From the NCBI RefSeq assembly GCF_004365355.1, contig NZ_SODP01000001.1, positions 1,681,473 through 1,745,472 of the forward strand: a stretch of 64,000 bases of DNA, written 5' to 3'. The notes below the pieces were generated by a model, which had not been told where the DNA came from, did no database searches, and worked only from the letters and a program-made list of their open reading frames with translations. This stretch comes from Kribbella pratensis. GTDB lineage: Bacteria; Actinomycetota; Actinomycetes; Propionibacteriales; Kribbellaceae. Below are positions 27,070-34,251 of the stretch, piece after piece. The translations under genes were made by a program, and so were the position numbers. Positions within the stretch are counted from its first letter, which is position 1. Each line of letters begins with the position of its first letter.

Positions 27070-27138
27070 TGCCCCAGCAGGATTCGAACCTGCGAGGCAC
27101 GGTCTAGGAGACCGGCGGTCACGCTGCGGCTACGTGTT
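27070..27138 (-). pseudogene. tRNA-Arg (CCT) remnant
   Basis: On the minus strand the T arm is perfect (GCAGG TTCGAAT CCTGC, 27077-27093) and the anticodon arm has loop CTCCTAG with anticodon CCT (Arg) and four of five stem pairs. The D arm is degenerate and the 5' acceptor strand (GAACACG) does not pair with the 3' strand (TGGGGCA). So the 3' half is tRNA-like and the 5' half is replaced. Probably a relic of an att site from an earlier tRNA-targeting insertion, not a working tRNA. Confidence 0.55.
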
Positions 27139-27319
27139 CCGCCGTCCTCCATGGGATTGGCTTGGCCGAGTGACGCTCTGAACCACGATCTGCGCCGGAC
27201 TGGGTGAGTCGGGCCACCTGACGCTGCTGACTGGCCTGTCAGCATGCTCGCCGGAGTTGAGGGTTTGCTCCTGTGTGCAAGCCTCGACTAGGGCTCAAAA
27301 CGTTGCTGTGGGCAGGTTC

Positions 27320-27345
27320 CTGCTCCGTCACTGCTCCGTGAGACG
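27320..27345 (+). repeat. Tandem arm-type repeats, right end
   Basis: CTGCTCCGTCA (27320-27330) and CTGCTCCGTGA (27331-27341) are direct 11-bp repeats in the same orientation and phasing as the pair at 19104-19125. They lie 100 bp inside the right core, and the matching left pair lies 155 bp inside the left core, as expected of P and P' arms. Confidence 0.6.
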
Positions 27346-27445
27346 CTGACAAGCGCTGGTCACCGATGATCATTGATGAATGGCGAAACCGCAGGTCAGG
27401 AGGCAGATGTGCCCCTCCCGGTCGAGGTTGCCGCCAGGCTGGAAG

Positions 27446-27464
27446 AGATCTACACCATCTTCGA
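27446..27464 (+). other. attR core
   Basis: Identical to the 19 bp at 18930-18948. It marks the junction between element DNA and the original tail of the acyl-CoA dehydrogenase gene. Confidence 0.85.
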
Positions 27465-27528
27465 AGGCACGTCCGAAATCCAGCGCCTCGTCATCGCTCG
27501 AGCTATCTCGGGCATGCGCATCAGGTAG
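27447..27528 (+). pseudogene. Displaced native 3' tail of the acyl-CoA dehydrogenase gene
   Basis: In frame, these bases encode [20 protein letters not shown] and then SGMRIR and stop, exactly the 26 C-terminal residues of the dehydrogenase at 17675-19012. Thirteen of the 27 codons differ from the element-supplied tail, all synonymously. The Gxx-GAA and CGA codon choice resembles the upstream native gene body (about 18600-18930). No start is available, so the fragment is not expressed as protein. Confidence 0.9.
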
Positions 27529-27894
27529 GGGATCCCCGCGCTACGCAGGCGCTTCGTCGCTTCCGTGCCTGCTGCGCGTGCTCCCGCCCGCCCACGGATC
27601 ATCGCCGATGTGTCCTTGCCGGCTGGTGTCGGCGGTCTGGGGGCTGCCGGCCGCGGTGCGCTTGCGTGCGAGCGCACCGCGGCCGCGACCCGGCGGCGAG
27701 AGGCTTGTCCGTGGCCGGCGGGCCGGGGACGCCCGCTCCTGCCGGATGGCTACTGCCTCGGACTGACATCACCCGCCGCGACGGCGAACTGATTGCCGCA
27801 CGCGGACCAGTTGAGCAAAAGCCTGTTCGTTGGCTCAGGGATGACGCCGGTTTGGAAGAGAGCCGCTTTCACGCCAGCGCGTCGTATGCCTGGC
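27529..27894. other. Post-insertion spacer, no gene recognised
   Basis: 366 bp without a credible coding frame. It contains the strong hairpin described at 27648-27685. The rest shows no recognisable motif and looks like decayed sequence. Confidence 0.5.
27648..27685. terminator. Strong 15-bp hairpin, probable original terminator of the acyl-CoA dehydrogenase
   Basis: CGGCCGCGGTGCGCT (27648-27662) pairs perfectly with AGCGCACCGCGGCCG (27671-27685) around an 8-nt loop. There is no U tract, as is common for actinobacterial terminators. It lies 120 bp after the displaced native tail and would have ended dehydrogenase transcription before the island inserted; it can also serve the convergent EthD gene. 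Confidence 0.6.
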
Positions 27895-28206
27895 TCAGCT
27901 GGTGCCGTTGTGCACCGGATAGTCGATGACGACCGCACCGCCGGTGGCGTAGTTGGCGACATCGGCAGCCGCTTGCTGGCCCTGCGGGGACGACCTAGCC
28001 GCGGTCATTGCCGCAGCGTCGGCGAACTCGGCCTCGAAGACGGCGAAGTACGGCGTCGGTTCCTGCGTCGCTGCGACCTCGAAGCTGTAGCGCCACGCGA
28101 GGAGGCCGGGCATGCGTGTGACCAGCGGGAGGTGCTTGCTCACGTAGTAGTCGCGGAAGTGGTCGGGATCGGCGGGCTCGGGATACAGGACCATCAGCTT
28201 GTGCAT
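27895..28206 (-). CDS. EthD family protein
   Basis: This 103-residue ferredoxin-like dimeric alpha/beta-barrel protein begins MHKLMVLYPEPADPDHFRDY and contains HLPLVTRMPGLLAWRYSFEV, typical of EthD. Members assist oxidative degradation; a specific reaction cannot be named. GGAGGGTTGTT precedes ATG 28206, fixing this start rather than a longer frame. It is divergent from an HxlR regulator that probably controls it. Confidence 0.88.
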   Translation of the reverse strand: MHKLMVLYPEPADPDHFRDYYVSKHLPLVTRMPGLLAWRYSFEVAATQEPTPYFAVFEAEFADAAAMTAARSSPQGQQAAADVANYATGGAVVIDYPVHNGTS

Positions 28207-28294
28207 AACAACCCTCCGTTCAGCGGCGAGCGACCAGAACGCCCCCGGGACATCTCGGGCCGGCCGGTCGCACAACCTGGTGGTGATCGCCTCG

Positions 28295-28316
28295 CGAAGC
28301 ACCCCACGGTGCTTCG
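28295..28316. promoter_or_regulatory. Candidate operator CGAAGCACC-N4-GGTGCTTCG
   Basis: A perfect 9-bp inverted repeat around CCAC in the EthD/HxlR spacer. It could bind the HxlR dimer (HxlR proteins bind palindromes beside their own gene) or form an RNA hairpin in the EthD leader. Confidence 0.5.
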
Positions 28317-28385
28317 GAAATAGAATCGATGTGGTGGACGATAGTGTGTCGGATATCGAAGCCGCAAGATGGGACGGTACGACGG

Positions 28386-28733
28386 ATGGCGACACCCAGG
28401 CCGGGACGGGCGGTCCGAGGGTCGAGCACCGGCCGGCCGCTGATGGCCGCCCTCGACCTGTTTGGCCGTAGGTGGAACCTGCGGATCGTCTGGGAACTGC
28501 GAAACGGGCCGGTCGGGTTCCGTGCGTTGCAGGAGCGCTGCGACAACATGTCCTCCAGCGTGCTGCGGCAACGGCTGACCGAGCTACTCGACGCCGCCCT
28601 GGTCGAGCAGCATCCGGACACCACCTACGCCCTCACCGAGCTGGGCCATGGCGCCCACCGCGCGCTGCGCCCGCTCGTCCGCTGGTCCGCAGACTGGGCC
28701 GCGACCCTGTCCGATTCCGAGGATGCCCGCTAA
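28386..28733 (+). CDS. HxlR family transcriptional regulator
   Basis: The 115-residue winged-helix regulator has the HxlR pattern LMAALDLFGRRWNLRIVWEL, GFRALQERCDNMSSSVLRQR, and a wing LVEQHPDTTYALTELG. Divergent from the EthD gene, it probably represses or activates that gene in response to an aldehyde, quinone or redox signal. ATG 28386 gives a normal family length; an upstream ATG at 28329 would add 19 atypical residues. Confidence 0.88.
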   Translation: MATPRPGRAVRGSSTGRPLMAALDLFGRRWNLRIVWELRNGPVGFRALQERCDNMSSSVLRQRLTELLDAALVEQHPDTTYALTELGHGAHRALRPLVRWSADWAATLSDSEDAR

Positions 28734-28880
28734 CGCTTCTGACATCGAAGCGTCGGCGCTCTTTGGGGTGTGCGGTGAGACAGACGTCATGGCACGGACA
28801 ACTCCATTGGAACCACCAGACGCGGCGCCCCAACTCGCCGCGATGACGCCGCACGGGCAGCGCCAATCGGCCCGCGGGGC

Positions 28881-29065
28881 TGGGTCAATCTCGGAGTACT
28901 TCGTCAGGATCAGGGCGACCTCGACGGCGCCGAGCGGGCCTACCAACTCGCGATCGACTCCGGGCATCCGTTAGCTGCTCCCTGTGCGCGAGAGGTGATG
29001 ATGCAGCTCCGCGGAGGTGACGATGCGGCCGGCGCGGCTGATGCGCTGTGCGGCAGCACGCTCTA
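28881..29065 (+). pseudogene. TPR-repeat gene fragment
   Basis: The gap 28734-29079 has no intact gene, but one frame reads WVNLGVLRQDQGDLDGAERA followed by YQLAIDSGHP and ends at TAG 29063-29065. This is the TPR consensus of large actinobacterial repeat proteins. Only about one repeat survives, without a start, so it is a relic of a lost gene. Confidence 0.55.
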
Positions 29066-29079
29066 GCCTCGACAGGGAC

Positions 29080-29898
29080 ATGCCTCCGAGCCACCGGCCC
29101 GTACGCCGCCTGGACCTGCGCGCCGACTGCGCGCAGTGCGCCGGGCTGTGCTGCGTGGCGCTCGCGCTGACCGCCTCCGCCGACTTCGCCATCGATAAGC
29201 CGGCCGGTGAACCGTGCCCGAATCTGAAGCACGACTTCCGCTGTGGCATCCACGCGCGGCTGCGAGACGGTGGCTTCCCTGGCTGCACCGTGTACGACTG
29301 CTTCGGCGCCGGCCAGAAGGTCACCCAGGTGACGTACGGCGGCCGTGACTGGCGGCAGGCGGCGGACTCGGGCGCGCAGATGTTCGAGGCGTTCGCGGTG
29401 ATGCGGCTGCTGCACGAGCTGCTCTGGTACCTCACCGAGGCCGTGGAGCTGGCACCTTCCCTCGCCGATGCGCTCAGGCGCGCGCTGGACGACACGGAAC
29501 AGCTGGCCCTCGGCAGCCCGGAGTCGCTCACGGCTCTCGACGTACTCGCTCATCGCTCACGGATCAACGACCTGCTGCTCAGGACCAGCGAGCTCGTCCG
29601 CGCGGGCGTCTCGCCCACACCGATCAACCGGCGCGGCGCGGATCTCATGGGAGCGGACCTGCGCGGCGCCGACCTCCGGGGTACGGACTTCCGCAGCGCC
29701 TACCTGATCGGCGCCGACCTGCGCGGGGCCGATCTCACGTACGCCGACCTCATCGGCACCGATCTGCGTGACGCCGACGTTCGCGGCACCCACCTCGCGC
29801 AGAGCATCTTCCTGACCCAGATGCAGATCAACGCAACCTACGGCGACGCCGCCACCACCCTCCCGAACCGGCTGGCCCGCCCGACCCACTGGTCCTAG
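29080..29898 (+). CDS. Pentapeptide-repeat protein with N-terminal Cys cluster
   Basis: The 272-residue protein begins with a Cys-rich region (CAQCAGLCC at 18-26, further Cys at about 46, 54, 67 and 73), reminiscent of YkgJ-type metal-binding clusters. A helical middle and a C-terminal pentapeptide-repeat helix follow (about 185-250: GADLMGADLRGADLRGTDF and so on). Pentapeptide proteins can mimic DNA or act as scaffolds; this fusion's role is unknown. ATG 29080 starts just before the Cys region. Confidence 0.85.
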   Translation: MPPSHRPVRRLDLRADCAQCAGLCCVALALTASADFAIDKPAGEPCPNLKHDFRCGIHARLRDGGFPGCTVYDCFGAGQKVTQVTYGGRDWRQAADSGAQMFEAFAVMRLLHELLWYLTEAVELAPSLADALRRALDDTEQLALGSPESLTALDVLAHRSRINDLLLRTSELVRAGVSPTPINRRGADLMGADLRGADLRGTDFRSAYLIGADLRGADLTYADLIGTDLRDADVRGTHLAQSIFLTQMQINATYGDAATTLPNRLARPTHWS

Positions 29899-29934
29899 CG
29901 TCTGCTGTCTGCCTTGTCGTGAGAGATTGGACGG

Positions 29935-30264
29935 ATGGCGACGTGGCAGGATGTCGAGCGAATTGCCGGGGGACTGGCCGGCGCGAGGCCCGGGCGTGCG
30001 CATGAGGGTTCGCCGACGTTCGACGTCGGACGCCATCCGTTCGCGAGGCTGCGGTGGGATGACGCGGGCCGGGAAGTTCTGCAGTTCTGGACCCTCGACC
30101 TCGACTCCGGCGATGCGCTCGCTGATCGCTCCGACGTCTTCTTCGCGGTGCACACGTTCAAGGTCAAGGCATCGATCTGCGCGTGGCTCGACCGCCTCGA
30201 CGACGACGAGCTGACCGAGATCCTGACCGATTCCTGGCTTGCCAGGCGCGGCGTCCGGATCTGA
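29935..30264 (+). CDS. MmcQ/YjbR family DNA-binding-fold protein
   Basis: The 109-residue protein has the YjbR/MmcQ (DUF419) pattern: WQDVERIAGGLAGA at the start and DVFFAVHTFKVKASICAWL, ELTEILTDSWLARRGVRI at the end. The fold is CyaY-like; the molecular function is unknown. It stands alone after the pentapeptide gene. Confidence 0.8.
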   Translation: MATWQDVERIAGGLAGARPGRAHEGSPTFDVGRHPFARLRWDDAGREVLQFWTLDLDSGDALADRSDVFFAVHTFKVKASICAWLDRLDDDELTEILTDSWLARRGVRI

Positions 30265-30271
30265 TCAGGAG

Positions 30272-30715
30272 TTAATGCCAGGCATCTCCGGGCGTCCGGA
30301 CGTAGTGCCGCCAGGCGAATCGCCACGGGACGACGGCCACGATGACGACGACGAAGGAACAGTTGACGAGCACCGCGCGCGTGGCGGAGTCCAGGTCGTG
30401 CGAGATCAGGTGAGGAATCGCGATCGTAGCGATCCAGATGAGCTTCCAGATCACCTCGAAGAGCAGGATCGGCAGCATCCGGACGGGGTATCTGAGTCCG
30501 AGAAAGGCCAGGAGCGACATAGCCGTCAGTAGACAGACGACGACTCCTTCCCAGAGTGGGAGGGATCGGGCGTTGTTGACGAGAAGCGGCCACTTGACGA
30601 TTGCCAGACCGATTCCCATGAACGCATAACCGATCCGCATGACGTTCAGGCTGCGGGCAGACAGTTCGGCTGCCGGCGTCGAGGGCCGGGAGATGACTTC
30701 TTGCGGTGGGTTCAT
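30272..30715 (-). CDS. Four-helix membrane protein of unknown function
   Basis: The 147-residue protein has four predicted transmembrane segments (about 28-46, 53-75, 79-99 and 116-133). It is divergent from an XRE-cupin regulator with 68 bp between the starts, so the regulator may control it. No family recognised. Confidence 0.7.
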   Translation of the reverse strand: MNPPQEVISRPSTPAAELSARSLNVMRIGYAFMGIGLAIVKWPLLVNNARSLPLWEGVVVCLLTAMSLLAFLGLRYPVRMLPILLFEVIWKLIWIATIAIPHLISHDLDSATRAVLVNCSFVVVIVAVVPWRFAWRHYVRTPGDAWH

Positions 30716-30783
30716 GCCCTCAGGCTGTGGCCGCGCCGGGTGAATAGCTATGAAGGTTGCTGTTTGTGGGAAATGGGCGTCAG

Positions 30784-31368
30784 ATGAGTGGCGTGGAGGA
30801 CACCTCGGCGACGGAGATCGCAGCAGTGCTCGAACGGGTCGGCGCCCGGTTGCAGCTGCTCCGCACGCACCGCCGGTTGACTCTTGCCGATGTCGCGAAG
30901 GTCACGGGTATCTCGAAGAGCACGATGTCGCGGCTCGAGACCGGGCAGCGGAGGCCGACGCTGGGTCTGCTCCTCGCGTTGTCGCACGCCTACCAGGTGG
31001 GGCTGGACGATCTCGTCGCCGCGCCGGAGGAAGGCGATCCGCGCATCCGGCTCAAGCCCGGTCGCGTCAAGGGCAGGACCGTGATCCCGCTGACGGGACA
31101 GCCTGACGGCGCGCAGGCCTGGAAGATCGTCGTTCCGGCCGGCAAGGTCGACCCGCAGCCGCGCGCACACGACGGCCATGAATGGATCTACGTTCTGTCC
31201 GGCCACCTGCATCTGGTTGTCGGCGACCAGGACTGGGTGCTGGGCCCCGGTGAGGTGGCCGAGTTCAGCACCCAGGTTCCGCACTGGTTCGGTAGCACGG
31301 GCGAGGAACCGTCGGAGATCCTCAGCATCTTCAGTCGCCCCGGCGAACGGATGACCGTCCGGACGTGA
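30784..31368 (+). CDS. XRE-cupin transcriptional regulator
   Basis: The 194-residue regulator has an N-terminal helix-turn-helix (about 16-70: RLTLADVAKVTGISKSTMSR, LETGQRRPTLGLLLAL) and a C-terminal cupin (HDGHEWIYVLSGHLHLVVGD, LGPGEVAEFSTQVPHWFG) that would bind a small ligand or metal. ATG 30784 begins the normal family length. Its probable target is the divergent membrane protein gene. Confidence 0.9.
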   Translation: MSGVEDTSATEIAAVLERVGARLQLLRTHRRLTLADVAKVTGISKSTMSRLETGQRRPTLGLLLALSHAYQVGLDDLVAAPEEGDPRIRLKPGRVKGRTVIPLTGQPDGAQAWKIVVPAGKVDPQPRAHDGHEWIYVLSGHLHLVVGDQDWVLGPGEVAEFSTQVPHWFGSTGEEPSEILSIFSRPGERMTVRT

Positions 31369-31608
31369 GCCACAGGGCGGCCGGCCGTTACTTCACCTTC
31401 GCCCGGAATAGTCAGCACGATGTCGGTCCACGCCGGCTCGAAGATGCTGTCCGGTCCTCGACGCGAATCTTCAGCCCGTATCCGGCGCCGGATACGGTGG
31501 TGCGCGCCGTTATTCCACGCCCTGACGTGCATCTCTGCCATCTCCGTGCGCTTCCTTGATGTTGGCGAAGCACTTCGTCGCGGTTGTCTACGCTGCGATC
31601 TGTACCGG

Positions 31609-32265
31609 CTAATTTGCTCTCACGCGTCTGGTGTCGTGGGCCCACATCGCGATCTCCACGCGGTTGCGTACGCCGAGCTTTGTCATCAACGATGCGACGT
31701 GCGACTTGACCGTGCTCAGGCCGACGAAGAGCTCGGTGGCGATCTCGGCGTTGGTCCGGCCCCGTGCCACTAGCGCGAGCACCTCCTCCTCGCGCTCGGT
31801 GAGCGGGGTGATGGGCTGGACCGGTACCTCCGGCGCCTGGCCGGCAAAGGTTGCCAGCAGCCGGCGGGTGACGTTGGGGGCGATCAGCGCGTCCCCGTTG
31901 GCCGCCGCGTGGATGGCCTGCACGAGGAGCTCCGGACCGGCGTCTTTGAGCAGGAAGCCGCGGGCGCCGGCGCGTAGGGCGCCGAGGACGTACTCATCGA
32001 GGTCGAAGGTGGTGATCACGACGACCGCCATCGGGTCCGTCACGTCTGGCCCGGCCAGGCGCCGCGTCACCTCGACGCCATCGAGCCCAGGCATCCGGAT
32101 GTCGACGAGGAGGACATCGGGACGCAGCCGGGTCGCCAGGTCGAGCGCTGCGAGCCCATCTGCCGCCTCTCCGACGACCTCGAGGTCGGGCTGCGCGCCG
32201 AGAATCATCGCCAACCCGGTCCGGACCAAGTCCTGGTCGTCGGCTACGACAACACGGATGCTCAT
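31609..32265 (-). CDS. NarL/FixJ-type response regulator
   Basis: The 218-residue regulator has a receiver domain (ADDQDLVRTG with acidic pocket, phospho-Asp in LLVDIRMPGLDG, Lys in FLLKDAG) and a LuxR-type HTH (LTEREEEVLALVARGRTNAE, VGLSTVKSHVASLMTKLGV). Its start overlaps the histidine kinase stop by 4 bp, so the pair is translationally coupled. Confidence 0.95.
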   Translation of the reverse strand: MSIRVVVADDQDLVRTGLAMILGAQPDLEVVGEAADGLAALDLATRLRPDVLLVDIRMPGLDGVEVTRRLAGPDVTDPMAVVVITTFDLDEYVLGALRAGARGFLLKDAGPELLVQAIHAAANGDALIAPNVTRRLLATFAGQAPEVPVQPITPLTEREEEVLALVARGRTNAEIATELFVGLSTVKSHVASLMTKLGVRNRVEIAMWAHDTRRVRAN

Positions 32266-33401
32266 GGCAACGCCTCCACCGGCAGTACGGCCTCGACCAC
32301 CCAGCCGCCCCCGGGCCCCGGGCCTGCGGAGAGCGATCCGCCGAGGAGCTGGGCGCGTTCGGCCATGCCCAGCAGGCCGAATCCTGGCCCCGGGGCCGCC
32401 CCCGGCTCGGTCCGTCCGTCGTCGCTGACCCGCAGTCTGACGGCGTCGCCCTCCCGGCGTACGTCGATCCCGACGCGGGTCGCGCTCCGGGCATGCCATA
32501 CGGCGTTGGTCAGCGACTCCTGCGCGAGTCGATAGAGCGCGGCGTCAACGGGTCGTGCCAGCCGGGTCAGCGAACCGTCGAGCGAGACCTCGACGGTGGG
32601 CGTCGCGTTCGCGCGCGCCAGAGCAGGGAGGTCCGCGACACCCAGCTGCGGTGAGTAGGCGGCGGCTTCCTCCTCACGCAGCACCCGCACCATGGATCTC
32701 ATCTCCGCCAGGGTTCGCGACGCTTCACGCTCGATCGCGGCCAGGACCTCGGCAGCCTTCTCAGGCTGGATGCCGGCGACCACGCGACCGGCCTGCGCCT
32801 GTACTGCGATGGCCGAGACGTGGTGGGCCACGGTGTCGTGTAGCTCGCGCGCCAGCGCCACCCGCTCCTGATTGCGAATCTCGCGCTGTTGGCGACGCCA
32901 GAGGTCCGCGCGGTAGCGGAACACCACCGCGAGGGCGACGAACAACAGCACGAGGACGGTCCCGCCGAAAACCTCGGCCCGGCCCGCGGAGGCGGCGTAC
33001 ATCCCCAGCGCGACGACGAGTGTCACGAACGCCGTCCCCAAGACGATCTCCCGGCCGGAGCCCCACCGCACCAGGGAGTAGAGCAGGATCAGGACGGCCG
33101 TCATGGAGTCGAGGCCGAGGTCCCCAGCGTGCGTAGCCAACTGGAGGACCGAGAGCAGCCCGGCGACGCCCCACCCGACCAGGGCCGCCGTCAGGGGGCG
33201 GTCCCGCCGCCAGAGCAGGGCAGGTATCAGCGCCAGGGCGAGCACCGTCACAACGGGTCGCCACGCCAAGCCAGGCCGAGCGATGCCCTCGATCAAGGCG
33301 GCGGCCGCGAACACGCCCACCAGCAGCCAGTCGAGCCGGCCGACGGGTGGGGCGTCATCAGGCCGCGGCTCATGCCAGATGGAGCGCCGGATGGTTACCA
33401 C
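32262..33401 (-). CDS. Sensor histidine kinase (HisKA_3 type)
   Basis: The 379-residue kinase has five to six N-terminal transmembrane helices (about 24-165), a HisKA_3 dimerisation domain with the phospho-His in LARELHDTVAHHVSA and a HATPase_c domain (YRLAQESLTNAVWHA N box, SDDGR and GFGLLGMAERA G boxes). It phosphorylates the adjacent NarL-type regulator; the stimulus is unknown. It is divergent from a small DUF6326 membrane protein gene, a likely target. Confidence 0.93.
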   Translation of the reverse strand: MVTIRRSIWHEPRPDDAPPVGRLDWLLVGVFAAAALIEGIARPGLAWRPVVTVLALALIPALLWRRDRPLTAALVGWGVAGLLSVLQLATHAGDLGLDSMTAVLILLYSLVRWGSGREIVLGTAFVTLVVALGMYAASAGRAEVFGGTVLVLLFVALAVVFRYRADLWRRQQREIRNQERVALARELHDTVAHHVSAIAVQAQAGRVVAGIQPEKAAEVLAAIEREASRTLAEMRSMVRVLREEEAAAYSPQLGVADLPALARANATPTVEVSLDGSLTRLARPVDAALYRLAQESLTNAVWHARSATRVGIDVRREGDAVRLRVSDDGRTEPGAAPGPGFGLLGMAERAQLLGGSLSAGPGPGGGWVVEAVLPVEALP

Positions 33402-33563
33402 GCGTCCAGCCTAGGGATCGGTACGCCTCGGTGTACCAGCCGAAAGAACTAGAGACAGACCATGCCATCGGCCAGGCGAACCCGAGCCTCCGGGCCGAGG
33501 CGCCCGTCGCCGGGTCAGACGATCGTGGACCTACCGATGCACACCACAACAACGGAGGCCATG

Positions 33564-34043
33564 ATGAGAACACGTGCCACCCTGGAAGACCAGCCGGTCC
33601 CGGTGCGAGCCAAGCTCGCCGCGACGTGGACAAGCTTCATGTTTCTCTACGCCTACGTGGACATTCTCAACTTCTTCACGCCAGGCGTCGTCGAAGACAT
33701 CCTCGACGGCAAGGTCTTCGAGTTCGACCTCTCCCAGACCTTCTCGACCTCGGCGCTGACCCTCGTGGCCATCCCGATCCTCATGGTCGTCCTGTCGATG
33801 ACGCTGCCCGCCAGGGCGAACCGCATCACGAACCTCATCGTGGCGTCGCTCTTCGTCCCCGTCACGGCATTCAACGCGGTGGGCGAGTCCTGGCTGTACT
33901 TCTACGGTCTTGGCGTCGTACTGGAATTGATCCTTCTCGCCCTCATCCTGCGGTCCGCCTGGACCTGGCCCCGCACCGCACCGCCGGCGACCATGGCGAC
34001 CAGCCCGGGCCGTGAAACCGCCCGCGCCCGACAGCAAGCGTGA
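33564..34043 (+). CDS. DUF6326 family membrane protein
   Basis: The 159-residue protein has four transmembrane helices (about 18-34, 55-75, 88-105 and 112-130) and contains SFMFLYAYVDILNFFTPG, typical of DUF6326. The function is unknown. GGAGG lies 5 nt before ATG 33564, which favours it over ATG 33561 and 33537. It is divergent from the two-component system. Confidence 0.82.
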   Translation: MRTRATLEDQPVPVRAKLAATWTSFMFLYAYVDILNFFTPGVVEDILDGKVFEFDLSQTFSTSALTLVAIPILMVVLSMTLPARANRITNLIVASLFVPVTAFNAVGESWLYFYGLGVVLELILLALILRSAWTWPRTAPPATMATSPGRETARARQQA

Positions 34044-34251
34044 ACCAACAGCAGTCCCGTCCTGGTCGGGGCCATCTGCCTCGGTGCCGCGGTGTGACCC
34101 CTGGAGGCACTACCACCGGGACTTCGCTTGTCTGCAATACCTCCTCGTGCCGCAACGCCGCCCATCCACTGAGTTCGCTCTCTCGGTTGTGTCGGCTTCT
34201 ACTGTGAACCGTTGTCGCTGCTCCCGCGACCGGCTGATTGGAGGAGTACGG

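Larger units (their letters stand above)
26813..27445. other. Right end of the element, no protein gene
   Basis: This stretch of about 630 bp has no convincing coding frame. It contains a tRNA-Arg remnant (27070-27138), three CTGTGCCCC copies at 27034, 27052 and 27067, and the right arm repeats (27320-27345). Its composition is mixed, as expected for element-end DNA. Confidence 0.6.
18930..27464. mobile_element. Integrative element inserted in the 3' end of the acyl-CoA dehydrogenase gene
   Basis: About 8.5 kb bounded by identical 19-bp cores (18930-18948 and 27446-27464). The tyrosine integrase gene lies at the left end, and tandem arm-like repeats lie inside both ends. Cargo: a coiled-coil protein, a DUF4041/GIY-YIG protein, an exonuclease remnant, a NACHT NTPase and a tRNA remnant. 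The NACHT gene has visibly lower third-position GC than the chromosome. No replication, relaxase or FtsK/TraB gene is seen, so it is a genomic island or mobilisable element rather than a complete conjugative element. Confidence 0.85.

Noticed and set aside
26813..27445. Conjugation or replication genes at the right end of the island
   Set aside because: No relaxase, FtsK/TraB or Rep motif in any frame; only a tRNA remnant and repeats were seen.
27366..27929. Open frames across the right island junction
   Set aside because: They cross the attR core in frames different from the dehydrogenase tail and show no family features.
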